This document shows positions 1-11,639 of a stretch of DNA of 64,000 bases, piece after piece (within the stretch, counting starts at the first letter, position 1; each line of letters opens with the position of its first letter). The position numbers were made by a program, and so were the translations under genes. The stretch spans positions 127,348,605-127,412,604 of the forward strand of contig NC_134572.1 of assembly GCF_050947875.1 (NCBI RefSeq), given 5' to 3'. Origin of the DNA: Dermacentor variabilis. Its lineage: Eukaryota > Arthropoda > Arachnida > Ixodida > Ixodidae. The notes under the pieces were generated by a model. The model ran no database searches. It saw nothing but the letters and a program-made list of their open reading frames with translations, and was not told the origin of the DNA.

Positions 1-121
1 GACTCGTTCTGTGTATCTTCTTGTTGCTCCTCTGCGAGCGTGTAAGCATGGTGTCTCTTTTAGGAGACAATTGCTAGTCCTCGTTTATTGTTGGTATTTG
101 CATATTGTTGCGTCTCAATAG

Positions 122-319
122 GGCGACGAGCATTTCTTTGACATTTCCCATGAGGCCATCGTTTCATCGCCGCCCGTTCATACGATTACGAGGCCCGACA
201 TAGACTGCGATGCGGAAACAAAGGAGCTCACTTGGAGACGACAGCTGCCACCTTCCATTGAGGGGTTAACTACCAGGAATATAACTCTACCTGAACCTGA
301 ACTTGACAAGCTCAACTAA
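122..319 (+). CDS. Possible terminal exon of an unknown gene
   Basis: A frame of about 65 codons opens directly after a T/G-rich tract ending CAATAG (acceptor-like, 116-121) and runs to TAA at 317-319. It reads DEHFFDISHEAIVSSPPVHT near its start and ends in PEPELDKLN, with protein-like acidic and proline composition. Upstream exons would lie outside the window. It could equally be the end of a retroelement ORF; I recognise no domain. Confidence 0.3.
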   Translation, partial: GDEHFFDISHEAIVSSPPVHTITRPDIDCDAETKELTWRRQLPPSIEGLTTRNITLPEPELDKLN

Positions 320-644
320 ATGATGAAAGGGGCCAATGTCAACGGCTACCTAGGGAACAGCGTCGACCTCGGATTCCCAGGTTGCTACATGCTTGCGCAA
401 TAGCGAGGGCGAAGGCGCAACATAGCAGGTGGAGTGCGGCGGAACAGTGTGACATCGTGAGAGAGATATGGCGCCCGATTCGACGTTTGTGATTGGCCGA
501 GATACAGTAATCATATTCCCTATTCTAGACTCCTAGGGAAGACGACTGTTTTGAAAGTGGAGACCTTTGGTGCTGTGGGGTGTGTGCTGACGTTTACTGG
601 TGTTTACTCAGAGAGTGAGATAGCATAGAGAGGAAAGGAAGAGA

Positions 645-735
645 GGTCAACCAGACGGGCGCCCGGTTTGCTCCCCTACACTGGGGGTGACGGAAAGGGG
701 GAATAGAAAGAAGAGAAGAGGATGGAAGTGATGAC
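645..735 (-). repeat. LINE 3' end fragment (same family as 33225-33320)
   Basis: Reading the minus strand gives 'cccccAGTGTAGGGGAGCAAACCGGGCGCCCGTCTGGTT' type sequence, matched on the plus strand at 33225-33320 (CCCAGTGTAGGGTAGCGAACC...). The two copies lie in opposite orientation and are followed by C/T-rich tails. I regard this as the 3' untranslated end of an abundant tick LINE. The 320-640 and 740-1105 flanks show nothing. Confidence 0.5.
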
Positions 736-1109
736 TGTGTGTGCAGTGTAAGCACCGTGACACCAAATGTTTAATATACTCCTAACTTGAGTGGGCTGTG
801 GTACCTGGAGGCAGCGTAAATAATGTAACATAAATACTTTTTGGTTCTTCACTACTGCCGGACGTACTCCTCAATGTGCCGAGGGGATTCCTTGCCTAAA
901 CACTGCCCCGAGCCGCTACAATATGCTTAGGAGGTTAACACTTATTAGCGAAAATTCAACATTGGATTCAGGCATACTTTTACCTTCCGTAGAGATGTCA
1001 GCTTAAAGGATATGCAGAAAGATCAAAATAATGCAATTGTATATCAAAACGTCAAGTTTGCCTAAAATGCTGACTGCACAAGCACACTAAAGTGGCGACT
1101 AACCAGGGC

Positions 1110-1912
1110 AACAATGCAAACCTTACAAGACTGTGCATGTTAGCAGTGGCAAGGAACAGTGGCTCCATTGACGTCGAGCTGTCCCGGACACGCCTGATTT
1201 GAGCATCATCACAGACATTAATTACGTTCTCCAGGTGTTGGAATATGTGTTAAGTGGGGAACTTTATTCTTGTGGTGGAGGCAAGCTACCGGTCGAGCAG
1301 CGGTAAAGGTCGCCATCACTCTCTGCGCTTTACCTTGCGGGTGAGAGTGCAGGTAAGTACTTGCAATACCGTTCCAAGCAGTTCACTCCAAAAGCGATTA
1401 ATACCTTCGCGCGCTCACCGGCCGTCCTCGGTCCCATAATTGTTTGTTGTGACTTCACAAATGTTCGGTATCCAGTAAAAAAAAAAAAAAACGACCTGTG
1501 TCCCTTTCCAACCAGTGCAGATATGTGCTGGCTCACGCGCACAACTCGTCTCTTGTGCAATGCGCGTGAGAATGCCTTACTAAACTGAATTGCTGCCTGG
1601 TAATCGCCGCGCAAGACGCGTGTGCCTCGATTCTTGGATTCTAGGGGTGACGAATTCCTATGATTCGCATTGTGCTTGATCAAGAGTGGATTTACTGAAA
1701 TCCTTATTACATCTATTAAGACAGTGCCATTGAATCCTGTAACCGCGTATGAACTGTGCATGAATGGCGGTATGGCTAGCGATGACACTCACTCTCTCTT
1801 CTTGCTGCCAGTAGTATTGGTTCGCATGAAGAGAGGGTACAAATAACGCAATGGCTAATGTGGCTTTGCTCAGTGGCCTTGCTCGTAGGCTTGCACGACT
1901 TAAGTTTAACAT
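1110..1912 (+). repeat. Dispersed repeat A, copy 1
   Basis: Matches 13925-14960 in the same order and orientation. Shared landmarks are TTAGCAGTGGCAA..GGCTCCATTGACG, GCAGCGGTAAA..CGCCATCACT, AGTGCAGGTAAGTACT, ACCTTCGCGC and a block ending GGCCTTGCTCG near the 3' end. An A14 run sits at 1477. Contents unknown; the ORFs inside (1330-1788 minus, 1361-1588 plus) have no family signature. Confidence 0.6.
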
Positions 1913-1914
1913 GC

Positions 1915-3298
1915 AGATGAAACATTTATCATGTGCACCCTTACATAGTTGACAGCCATGCCTCAGACTTGGCCCGTTTGATCAGAGTTGGCGCCTTTGA
2001 TCAAAGTAAGGTGGGCCGCTGCATCGAAACAAATGAACGATAATAATTGTTTGCAACGATCTTGATTTCCATCTTGTTTTCGGAGGCTGGCGTGAAGACA
2101 GAAACGCAGCTTTTCAAACCTTCACGAAGTTGGATAACGCATCGTGGCATCTTGTAGATGTTGCTCATGAAACAATTTTGTTCATAAAAAACGTGCCACG
2201 GGCATCTCAAGACACGCTTGAACGTGATGCGAGAATTACGGAAGACTGTTGGTATACTGCCATTGACCAATATGCACCGGAACGACATCGATGCATAGTT
2301 TACACCCTTGCCATACTCTCTGCAGCACACGCAAAATTGACAAAAATGTCAATCATCGCTTCACCTCGGCGACACAGTACAGTAGACCACGTCCTAACCT
2401 CCTTTTATTACTTTTTTTATTAAGAAGGTGGGATGTACGCACATTAGCTGTAGAGCTCCTTCTGTTTCTGAGGCCCTTCCCACCACCGAAACGTCGAAAT
2501 CGTGTTTTTCTCCCTTGTGGTCACGTTTTCGGCACCTCCGTGCTATTCGGGGCAGCTTGCACATTTTTTCACACAGCTACACCCTGTTGAGGGTGCCCTA
2601 CCTGCATGTGTCCTGTGCAGCTGGTTGTAAAGCGCTTAGATCGTTGACGCCGCTTATTCTATCTCCAATCGTACACGGTGAAGATGGAAAACAGGAAACA
2701 TTACAACGGAGGTGGTGCTACACGAAACATCATTATTCAAAGGAATTGGCAAGCATGAAGAGTGTCTTTATTTGCATTTAATTCACCGCAGAAAACAATT
2801 TCTACTATAAGCAATTATTATCTTGCTAATTACCTAAATTTGCGAATACGCTTTCAACCGAAGAATTACCGCTAAGGTTTTCTCTGCAGAATTAAAGCCT
2901 GGCGGTCCATAAAGCACGCACGTGTTTGCAAAATCTCCAACTGGTACAATTCTTAGGCAATCCTAATAAATCCGCGGATCGAAATTCATTCATGCTGCAA
3001 TTTTTGTCTCACAGAATTACCCTTCCTATGGACAGTAACTAAGTGCTCGAAAATCCTTCTATATGAGCACTTACGGTTTGTTAGCAACGGTAGGCACACT
3101 CATGAGTACAGTGGCTCACACTGCCACATACTCTGCAAACGCGTGAGTGGGAATGTGAGTGGGTGCAAGCCCGGAAAGAAATAATGGTCCCTGTTTGTGA
3201 GTGAGGCTTCGCCTACACTACCGACCTATGCTCCAACTTACTCGAGTCGACTATTCTGCCTGCCGCTAAAACAGAAGCATTCTCAAGCATAAATAGCT
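1915..3298 (+). other. Unassigned stretch with two long overlapping ORFs
   Basis: At 2001-2330 (minus, 109 codons) and 2130-2423 (plus, 97 codons) both strands are open over the same bases. The plus frame also continues upstream to about 2070 and reads WREDRNAAFQTFTKLDNASW, which is protein-like. I recognise neither. 2430-3298 shows nothing. Confidence 0.25.
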
Positions 3299-3299
3299 C

Positions 3300-3885
3300 A
3301 TTTACGGAGCGCTGAACGCGATGACGCAACAGGTGAGATCTCTGATAAGAAGCGCCATGTAAAGGTACATTCGCCCATGAAAAAAAATGTCAGGCGGAAA
3401 GAGAAGGCAAGGACTGCAGTCTCTCTTATGGATTTATTTATTGCGAGTTTATTGTCGGTGCCTACCTCGCGGGCGCTGAAGATCCATTTTAGCGGCATTC
3501 TTAACTTTCGGTTGCACGCCCCGATTTTCGACCAGCCACCGCAAGCTGAGTAAGGGAATGCAGACCTATCGAAAACACCGGCATCGCCCTCCTCACCCGG
3601 TTAGCGATTTTCAGTGCACTGGCTCAGCCACATCGAATCCCTCTCCACTTGAGCGTGCTCCTCGCCTCTTGTCAGCCAATTAGGTAAGAAAGACCTCCCT
3701 GTGTGAAAAAAAAATTTCATTCGTTTTGAAAGCGAACAAAGAACCTCCTATGGACGAGGAGAGCGTTCTATTGGACTGTTCAGACAACGCTGCGAGCCAC
3801 CGCCCTGTGCTCGCGTCGGCAGTTATGTAAATTTGAGGTCTGACGATTGGAATAAAAACAGATTGAAATAGTATTACGTTATAGG
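3300..3885 (+). repeat. Dispersed repeat B, copy 1
   Basis: Aligns with 29690-30360. Shared landmarks are ATGGATTTATTT, CATTTTAGCGGCATT / GCTTTAGCAGCATT, GATTTTCGACCAGCCAC, GTGCTCCTCGCCTCTTGTCA, GACCTCCTATGGACGAGGA / GACCTCCTGTAAACGGAGA and GTCGGC..TGT at the 3' end. It has no coding signature and probably is a non-autonomous element. Confidence 0.55.
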
Positions 3886-4114
3886 GCCACTTGTTCTTCC
3901 CCCTTATAGAGCAACATCATCAGCCAATTTGTTGCGTATGAAAATATCCTCCGAAATTATTCAGCAGTACTTCAGAAAACATTAGTTGGGCTGACCTTAT
4001 GGTTTGCGGTTTGATGTGAGAACGTCGCAAATTTCTCCTTGTGTATCTGTGCCCGTCATATGACAAACTTCAGATCCTGTTTTTTTTCTCTCAATATCCT
4101 TCATACTTCCAGGT

Positions 4115-4270
4115 CTGGATGCTCCTTCTTGGATCTCTTGTCAGCCGATTAGATAAGACAAGCCGCTCAGTGTATCCGCAATGTTATTCGTTTTTAAAGC
4201 AAACACATGTGACCTCCTATAAACGAGGACAGCTATTGATTGGTTTGAATGGTCGGACTGTTATTCAACA
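4115..4270 (+). repeat. Dispersed repeat B, truncated copy
   Basis: CTCTTGTCAGCCGATTAGATAAG... through GACCTCCTATAAACGAGGAC follows the same order as repeat B copies 1 and 2 but lacks their 5' half. It lies 230 bp downstream of copy 1 in the same orientation, so a partial tandem duplication or a second insertion are both possible. Confidence 0.45.
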
Positions 4271-4483
4271 AAACGAAAAAAACGCAATTCGGTTACGTGT
4301 AAGCCTAAGCATGAAGCTCTTTTCCAGCCGCCGTGCGAGGTCTGTCTGAGTGGCCGCGGCCGCTAGGTGGCGGTACTGTTTCTGGGTGAGCATAGCACGA
4401 GCCGAAGAAAAATCCCGGCCAACTAAAGTCTAAGAGCTTAGCTGTAAAATTTACTACGACGTGGTGATGAGCAAAACTAGAAT

Positions 4484-4587
4484 AAGGTGAAAGCAGGAGC
4501 GAACGTTTCGACAAGTGGACATGTCTTATTCAAGGCCTTGAAGAAGACAAGTCCACTAGTCGAATCGCCGGCTTTTGCTTTCACCTT
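4484..4587. repeat. Foldback palindrome (hairpin of about 104 bp)
   Basis: AAGGTGAAAGCAGGAGCGAA at the left is matched by the inverted ...TTTTGCTTTCACCTT at the right. The arms meet at TTCAAG-GCC-TTGAA. Arms carry a few mismatches, and weaker pairing continues out to roughly 4465 and 4607. Confidence 0.7.
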
Positions 4588-4609
4588 GTTCTCGTTTTTC
4601 TGATCGTCT

Positions 4610-5934
4610 TACATTTATATCTCCAGCCTTTCGTCTGTTTTCACTACGTCGTGGTGTCATTTAGCATTGTTTTTGGAAGCGAGATGGCTACTTCGTATGT
4701 CTCGTCATGGACCCATAATGTTGCGCGATTCCCATTTTTTTTTCACGTGCGTGGGCATACAAACTGTCAAAAGAGTTTGCAGAGTTTTTGCATACAAAAA
4801 TAGTAAGGAAAGGAGTAAATCTTAGGGAAGATTCACTGCTAAATGGTTATAATTTGAAAGTGGTGATCAGGAAATGAAGCGCGTAGATATTTAAGCGAAA
4901 GACGATGCAGTTACGTCGAGCTACCCCCAGCACAATTCGACTGCAGCGTTCTCATCAACCGTAATGCAAAGAACCCTGCGCACGCAAATCCATAAGCAAG
5001 CCTACCGCTTTAAGCTACGGTCTGTGCGATGCCCTGAGGATCGTAGCTAGAGTGGTACGCTTTCCAAAATTGCAAAAAAAAGTGAAAAGTCGTGATAAAT
5101 AAAAAGAAAGCACGGGGAATCTATCTGCGCACCACGCTGTTACCTTTCAAATTTTTCTTAATGTTGTTTTTGTCATGTCCATTTGTCTCCGCTTACACTG
5201 ATTGATTGTACGCTCGCGTGCATGCGTGCATGCGCTGATCGCGATTTCACTTGCGGACTGTCCCCAGCACTGGACTTCAGTATTCTCCGCTAAAATTTAA
5301 AATTCATCTCGCCAGTTTGGGTAGATTACATAGTATTACTTCACGCCTGCGGCTTTGTATTCTACAGAAAAGAGCCGCGGCTGCTTTAGCGCCACCAGCA
5401 CAAGCATGAATGTACGCCCGATAGATGAAACGGAGAACGTTCTATGGCGGAGTGTTTCTTCCGAGTGTATCCTTCGTTTGGACTGCTTTCTCCTCGCTTC
5501 ATTTTTGCTGCTGATGCTTTTTGCTTTATTCAACACTCGTACGTTCACACCAAACTTTCTTCACCTTTCTGAAGGTGAAAATAATGGGGGAGAAAGTTTG
5601 TTTATTTACGCAGTGACTTCGTTTAAGTACGCGCCTAACAAGAAGGTTCCTAAGAAAACACTAGAAGTGCAGATAGAGCAAAAAACGCCACATCGCACAA
5701 TAAATACGTAGAGGAAGAGTTTGAAACTTCGCATGTGTCAATGGTAAGCTTTTCTTGTGGCAGAGATTTCTAGAACACTGTGACCAACGGTACAGATGAA
5801 AGAAAAAGCAAATAAGGGTCATGAAAAGGCTTCTTGGAATCGAGGTCTCCTGCAGCCATCGACATTTTATACCCTGCTTCGTAATAGGCCTGTTGTCTTG
5901 ATTCCTTCCTGGTAGCTCCATAGCCGTCATTTCA
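4610..5934. other. No recognised feature
   Basis: AT-rich DNA with several short ORFs (for example 5355-5711 plus, 5661-5930 minus) that lack start context, homology or splice signals I can defend. Confidence 0.4.
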
Positions 5935-6600
5935 TGCTTGCTACCAGATTGTCGTCATGGCGTCGCAGTCACGTCATTGTCGTCATGCCGTAAATGTCAC
6001 CACGGTCATCGTACCATCGTAATCGTATAATCATCGCCACCTCATTGTCGTGCCGCCGTCTTCATACCGACTTCGTCGTTCCATTGATGTCATTCCTCGT
6101 TCGCCATTCCATGGCAATCATGCTGTCGTCATTTAATGGTGAATATAGCGCCATTACCTTGTCATCGGTGTCATTGCGTGATCATGATACAGTTATCGTC
6201 ATGCACTCATTTTCAGGCCATTGTCGTGACACCGTGACGGTAGCTAAATTTTCGCCACTTCACCTTCGCCATCCCGTTCTGTTCTTATCGTAATCGTAAC
6301 GCCGACGTTGTTACACCGTCATGGTCATACATTTGTCGTCGCGCAATCGTCGCCATACATCGTTGTAATCTCATTGAGCGCACGCTGTGATTTTTATACG
6401 ATCGTCATAATTTCAGAATCGTCCTCCCCTTGTCATCATGACGTGGTAATCATTTCGTCTTCCTTGGGCGGGGGGGGGGGGGGGGGAGGGGGGAATGGGG
6501 TTACTAAAGGAGATGGGAGGGGTGAATTCATACTTTCTTTTGTCATTTCATCTTCATCGCTGCGTCGGCATCATACAGTTGTCCTGCCACCATAGTCATG
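5935..6600 (+). repeat. Degenerate GTC/ATC-rich low-complexity repeat
   Basis: Dozens of imperfect 'CGTCAT', 'CATCGT' and 'TTGTCG' words follow each other with no fixed period. A poly-G run lies at 6470-6497. The minus strand at 22965-23210 has the same texture, and the translations even share a word (IIIATxLSCR), so these are two copies of one degenerate family in opposite orientation. Confidence 0.6.
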
Positions 6601-9600
6601 GCTTACTTACCCTGGCGAGCGAGTGTCATAGCAAGGTGGGCTCATGCCAAAAACAGTGTAAGTGCCATACAGCGGAAGCAAAGGAAATATCCAGAATGAC
6701 CGCTACAGATCGAAAATGACAGTGTCGCCAGCAGTACGGTGTGTCGCTAGAGTGCTTGAGCGATAGTCACATTTGCGTAGATGGTATTTGTCAGATGGGT
6801 TGTGTGAGATAAAAGAAATAGCAAATCGCGCAATATATTTTCTCAACGCATTTAAATATGCATGCGTGCAGCAAACATACTATGCGAGCGAGAAAACTGG
6901 CAGTGAGAAAGTCATTACTGAAAAATCGGCGTAGCGATGTCACACCAGGACGACAGTTCATTGTTGTCAGCGTCTCGCTCTAAAGTTGCCTCTCTATTTT
7001 CTTTTTGTTATACGAGATAAAGTGTTCAGCAGTGAATTGACAGCGGCGATGAATAAGGTGAGGCAAAAAAAAAAGGAAAACAAGATCGCGAAATTACGAG
7101 CTATGTAAAAGATGAAAGAAATGGGCACAAGAAATAAGGATGCAAGAATAACAACAACAGCACCGAAAACAACAATCACGACGGGGACGTAAGAAAAGAG
7201 CAAGATGCAAAGGTACAGCTCGTGGAGGAAGAGCGCGCTAGTCGTGCTCGCGCTAGTCAGATGCGCGCATAGTAGCAACACCGTCCGAGATGTTTATGCG
7301 CAACGCTAAACCTTGGTGCCGTAGTCAGTGATTCCCGCTTCGGGCGAAGGTGCCATGTTATTTTTACCTAAGTCCGATCTCCACCTTAATCGTTGTGGTG
7401 GATGAGCGAGCCCACAAGAAACTGAATACGAGCTTTTCCGGCGTTCCTCATCGGGCAAGGAGCATCACGGGAAGGGAGAGCGGAAGGGAAATGCTATTCC
7501 CCTGGCATGGTCTTCTTCCCGCTTCCCTCGAGGACAGCGCTGCATCGGGAACCGTGTGCCAACGGCGCCCGAGCAGGCATGCCTCAGATTTGTGTTTGAG
7601 TGCACTTGTTTCCCCGAGAAGCACAACGCTAATAGCAAAAAAAGAAAGAGTTCACCTTAGACATAAACGCGCGCGGAGAGCAGTCCGGCCGTGAACATAG
7701 AAAAAGAAAGGTGACTTTAAACCCTCGGTGATTAAGTAGGTGTCCGTGATGAGCTGGTCTGTTTACCTTCCCTTTAATTTTGTCTATCATCGCGAACAGT
7801 TATTGCACAGCAAGCTTTACGTCCACGGCCAACGTGTTACATTTCTCCAATCAGACATTCAGGATATGTAGCTATGTGAAGAACTACTTTAGCGCATGCG
7901 CGTCCGTTCTGAGGCAGTAAAAGATGAAATTGAGGTTGTTCAGTTTTATTCGCCGCAATGCTGCGAAATCGCTATAGAAACCAATGCAGCAGTGTTTCAG
8001 GCATCGGACTAACTGCTCACGATTTTTGATATTCAAGGCCCATATTTAAGAGAGAGCGAGATGAAAGAAGGGAAAAGCAGGGGGGTTAAGCCGAAAAAAA
8101 TATCGCTTTGGCACATCACGCCGGGGGTGGGGAAGGGGCGCGAGAATAGATAGAAGGAAATAGCAAGAGAGAAGGCGCACGTGCAAAAAGATCGCTGCTG
8201 TTTACGGCGCAGGATAGCGGTGCTACATTCGCTCGAGCAGGTTTATTGTCCATCTCTTGCAGCGCGCAAGCTATCGCTAACAATAATATCAGCGCAATGT
8301 TTGTTTTGCCACGATTTTCTAAAAAAGCATTTCAGTCAGAGTGGTCTGTCTTACAGACAAGCTAACACTGTTACGAGAGCGCACTTAAGCGCTGCGCTGA
8401 AGTGCTCCCGCTAGCCACTGGGTGTCTGGTGGGCGCCGAGTTCAGTGGGGGATGGGAGAGAGTTGGCGGGGGATAGCAGCAGCCCCAGAAGATACGAGCG
8501 GTTGCCGTGCATTCCAAATTTTTGCCCACCCACAAGGAGTTCTAAATTAATCACTCGCATCGCTTTGTAGGTGGCATAATAAAATAATAACAACCTACTA
8601 GTCTTCTCGCTTTAACTTCTTGTCAAGCGCCAACACTCACTCACCTCTTCAGCGAGAAGCGCTTATGATGGCCCTTCGTATAACATCATGGGGAAGAAGA
8701 GCAATGTTTCGGTAGATATCATGGCACATTGGTAACTAACAAAACGAAGCAACGCACGTCAGCTGGCAACGTCAGCGCACAGCTTCGACTATGATAAGTT
8801 ACGTGAACTCGACGACGCTAGACGGCTTTTGAGCTATCACCTGCAGCGCTCGAACCCAGATGAACATGTCGTGGTGAAGGTATCGTACCCAGCACCACTC
8901 CCTGGTGGTGCTTTAACACACCGCAGGTGGTCTCTGTTGCTCAATTCGTGCATCGCGTGTATTAATGTCGCACATCGACTTCTTGAACATAAACGCGCGC
9001 TGAGCCCTTCGTACCTGGCAGATGTACACTAAAGCGAAACGCGTGTACCTTTGCTGTTAGAACGTCAACTTTTCCACGGTATAATGTTTGCGCAGCCGAT
9101 CAAGTTCGAACAAAATCAATCACGCGGCTAGACTATCGGCTGTAATGCACCTACTGTGCATGTGGCTGCGTGATGTGTTGTTCCTTGCTCTCGTTTTACA
9201 GCGATGCTAGTAGCACCTCCTTGGCCGGCATTTCTCGTGTCGTCGTCCGTGTGCAAAAACGTGGGCCGATTTCGAAAGTAGCGAAATACCGGACCGATCC
9301 GCGGCGGAGGTGAACCGAGCTTCAAGCACTCAGCAAAGGCAAGCGAATAGTACACTCATTCTTTGAAATGCCGCAACCAAAATACTTAACAGCATTCGTT
9401 GCAATAAATAACACGCATGAACGGAACATACTAACCGCATAATTGATGATCAGGCGCTCTTGATAACAATGAGAAGCACGTAGCCCTCCCCGCTTATGTA
9501 TACCGGTAAATATTAATGCTGTGCAGGCTGCCGCTCCGATGGCCGCTTGAGACGTAGGGAGTGGCATCACTAGCCTTTCGTACATTGAAGAACCAGCCTA

Positions 9601-9924
9601 GCCACTGATTCCATTGTTGCTGCAGCACCCCTGTGGGTTGGCAACGCATACTTAGGAATCCCGAGGAGTTGCGCGAGCACGAGTAGCGGCAAAGGGAAAA
9701 AGAAGGGCGATGCGACCAGCGGCGGCGTGCAATCAAAATAACCATTACTCCCATTACTCTGATTACCATTACTCTAACGCAATAAAGCATTGCGTTCCTC
9801 TGCGCCAGCGTTTCCAGGTAAACCTTAACGTAGCATAAGCTGCAGTTGCCGGGAAGTGTGACAAGCAGTCAGGGATCGCTGAATGCTATAGTGTTCCACT
9901 TGAATCTTAAGATGAAGCTATAGC
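6600..9924. other. No recognised gene
   Basis: Mixed AT-rich and GC-richer DNA. GC-rich patches at 7480-7600 and 8400-8480 and a small CCATTACTC repeat (9741-9778) are visible. ORFs of 60-114 codons are scattered on both strands without any supporting motif. Confidence 0.4.
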
Positions 9925-10224
9925 TCGCGCCCAAATCCGACGCGGCCTATTGAGATACATGTAAAACGCAAAAACGTTTTCAGAGATCATCCCTGGACCA
10001 ATTTTAATGAAAACTGCTGCATTTGAGAGAGAAAGTTAAATTCCATTGGCTAGTGGAATTTAGATTTAGGGCCTGAATTTTGTTGCAAAAACTTTCAGAA
10101 ATTGGAAAGTTAAAAAAAAAATAGCAGCACGAAGTTTGCAAATTCATAGCTCTGCATCAAGAACAGGTATCGCGGTTCTCTAAGCAGCACCCATTAGACC
10201 ACTGAAAGCGGACAAATTCAATAT
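9925..10224 (+). repeat. Older repeat interrupted by the gypsy element, left part
   Basis: AT-rich block ending GAAAGCGGACAAATTCAATAT directly at the 3' LTR of the gypsy element. From memory, this and 13311-13900 read as consecutive parts of one abundant tick repeat. The window holds no uninterrupted copy, so this is inference. Confidence 0.35.
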
Positions 10225-10396
10225 TGTTTCGAGAACGAAGGATTAAGAACTAGAGACTATTTACAACGTACATTTCCGAAGGATAATGCAGCGCTGGCAA
10301 GTTCAGCCGACAGCTCGAGAGCCAGAGAGCGTCCGTCGTCTTTGTCGTGGCGCCCGCGTGCATCGGCCACAAGAAACACGCAATATGCATGTATCA
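10225..10396 (-). repeat. 3' LTR of the gypsy element
   Basis: 172 bp. In element orientation it starts TGATAC after a G-rich run and ends GAAACA. It aligns throughout with 12902-13310 apart from the SINE there, for example AACGAAGGATTAAGAACTAG against AACGAAGGATTAGGAACTGG, and GAGAGCCAGAGAGCGT in both. Confidence 0.85.
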
Positions 10397-11627
10397 TTAC
10401 CCCGGCGGCAGAAGCACCGTCCCTGAGCGTCGAAATATCGGTGATAAAAGGAGAGTAATATGGTTTGAGGCTTGCGACATGCACAATATCAGTGGAATTC
10501 CGGGCAGTTGAGGCAGTTGTACTGACTGGGGCGATTTCGTAGGTAACTGGAGTCACGGCACGCAGCACTCGATATCGGCCTGTGTACGGAGACAGGAGTT
10601 TCTTCTGACAGGCCGACGCGACGAGTGGGGGACCACAGGAGTACCACAGATACAGACGAAAAGTGGAGGCCTCTGTGTTGGCGATCGTACAAACGCCGTC
10701 ACTTCTCTTGCGAGGTCAGGAGGCGAGCGCGGGCAATTTCGCTTGCTTGGGCTGCCCTGGTGATGGCGTCAAGCGCATACTCGATGGTCTCTGCTACGGC
10801 GGATGAAAGGGATGCGTCCAGTGGCAACGTAGGTTCTCGGCCGAACAATAGAAAGAACGGGGAATAACTGGCAGTGTCGTGACACGAAGAAATATATAGT
10901 AAAGTGACATATGGTAGGGCAAGTTCCCAATCAGTATGGTCGGACGAGACATACTACTTTGCAAGCATGTCTGTTAGGGTGCGATTCAGGCGCTCTCTCA
11001 GACCATTAGTCTGTGGATGATAAAACGTAGTCAGCTTGTGGTTGGTTGAGCAGGACTGCAGGATGTCGGCGATGACTTTAGAACGAAATGTCCGACGACG
11101 CTCAGTGAGCTGTTGGTGTGGAGCACCATGCCGCAGAATCACGTCGCGTAAGAAAAATTCGGTGACATCTCTGGCGCAGCTCATTGGAAGAGCTCTGGTG
11201 GTGGCGTAGCGCGTGGCGTAATGTGTCGCCAAAGCGACCCACTTGTTCCCAGATATGGATAGAGGAAAAGGGCCAAGTAATTCCAAGCCAATTGGAAAAA
11301 ACGGCTCCGAAGGATTGTGAGCGGTTGAAGACACCCGGCAGAGAGCGTCGGGGGTGTTTTTCGGCACTAGCGTTTCTCATACGCCGCAACGTATTTCAGG
11401 ACTGAGCGTGCATGGCCTGGCCAAAAGAAGCGTCGTCGAATCCGGTCGTAGGGGCGGGAGACGCCAAGGTGATCTGCGGTTGGTAAATCGTGAAGTTCTT
11501 GGAGAACAGCTAACCGGAAGTGCTTAGGAAAGATGAGGAGTAGGGCAGGACCGTCGAGGCATACATTGCAGCGGTATAATACACCACGGCGGAGAACAAA
11601 CAGGTGAAGGGACGAATCAGAGGACAA
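10397..11627 (-). pseudogene. Gypsy integrase (zinc finger, core, GPY/F end), broken
   Basis: Three pieces in different frames. At 11367-11627 the HHCC zinc-binding start is visible (HDLPTADHLGVSRPYDRI, FFWPG) but the CxxC that should follow is out of frame. At 10954-11367 lies the core (LLGPFPLS, GNKWVALATHYATRYATT, TTFYHPQTNG). The first two acidic residues of the DDE triad read as E in GLELLGPF and QLTERRR; the last E is kept. A stop after MLAK interrupts a frame that resumes with YVSSDHTDW. The 10397-10568 end (YEIAPV, DIVHVASLKPYY) is the GPY/F-type region. Confidence 0.85.
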
Positions 11628-11639
11628 GATTCGAAGCTA

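Noticed and set aside
6994..7281. Hydrophobic membrane protein ORF on the minus strand
   Set aside because: The hydrophobicity comes from an A-rich plus strand read in reverse; there is no start context or conserved motif.
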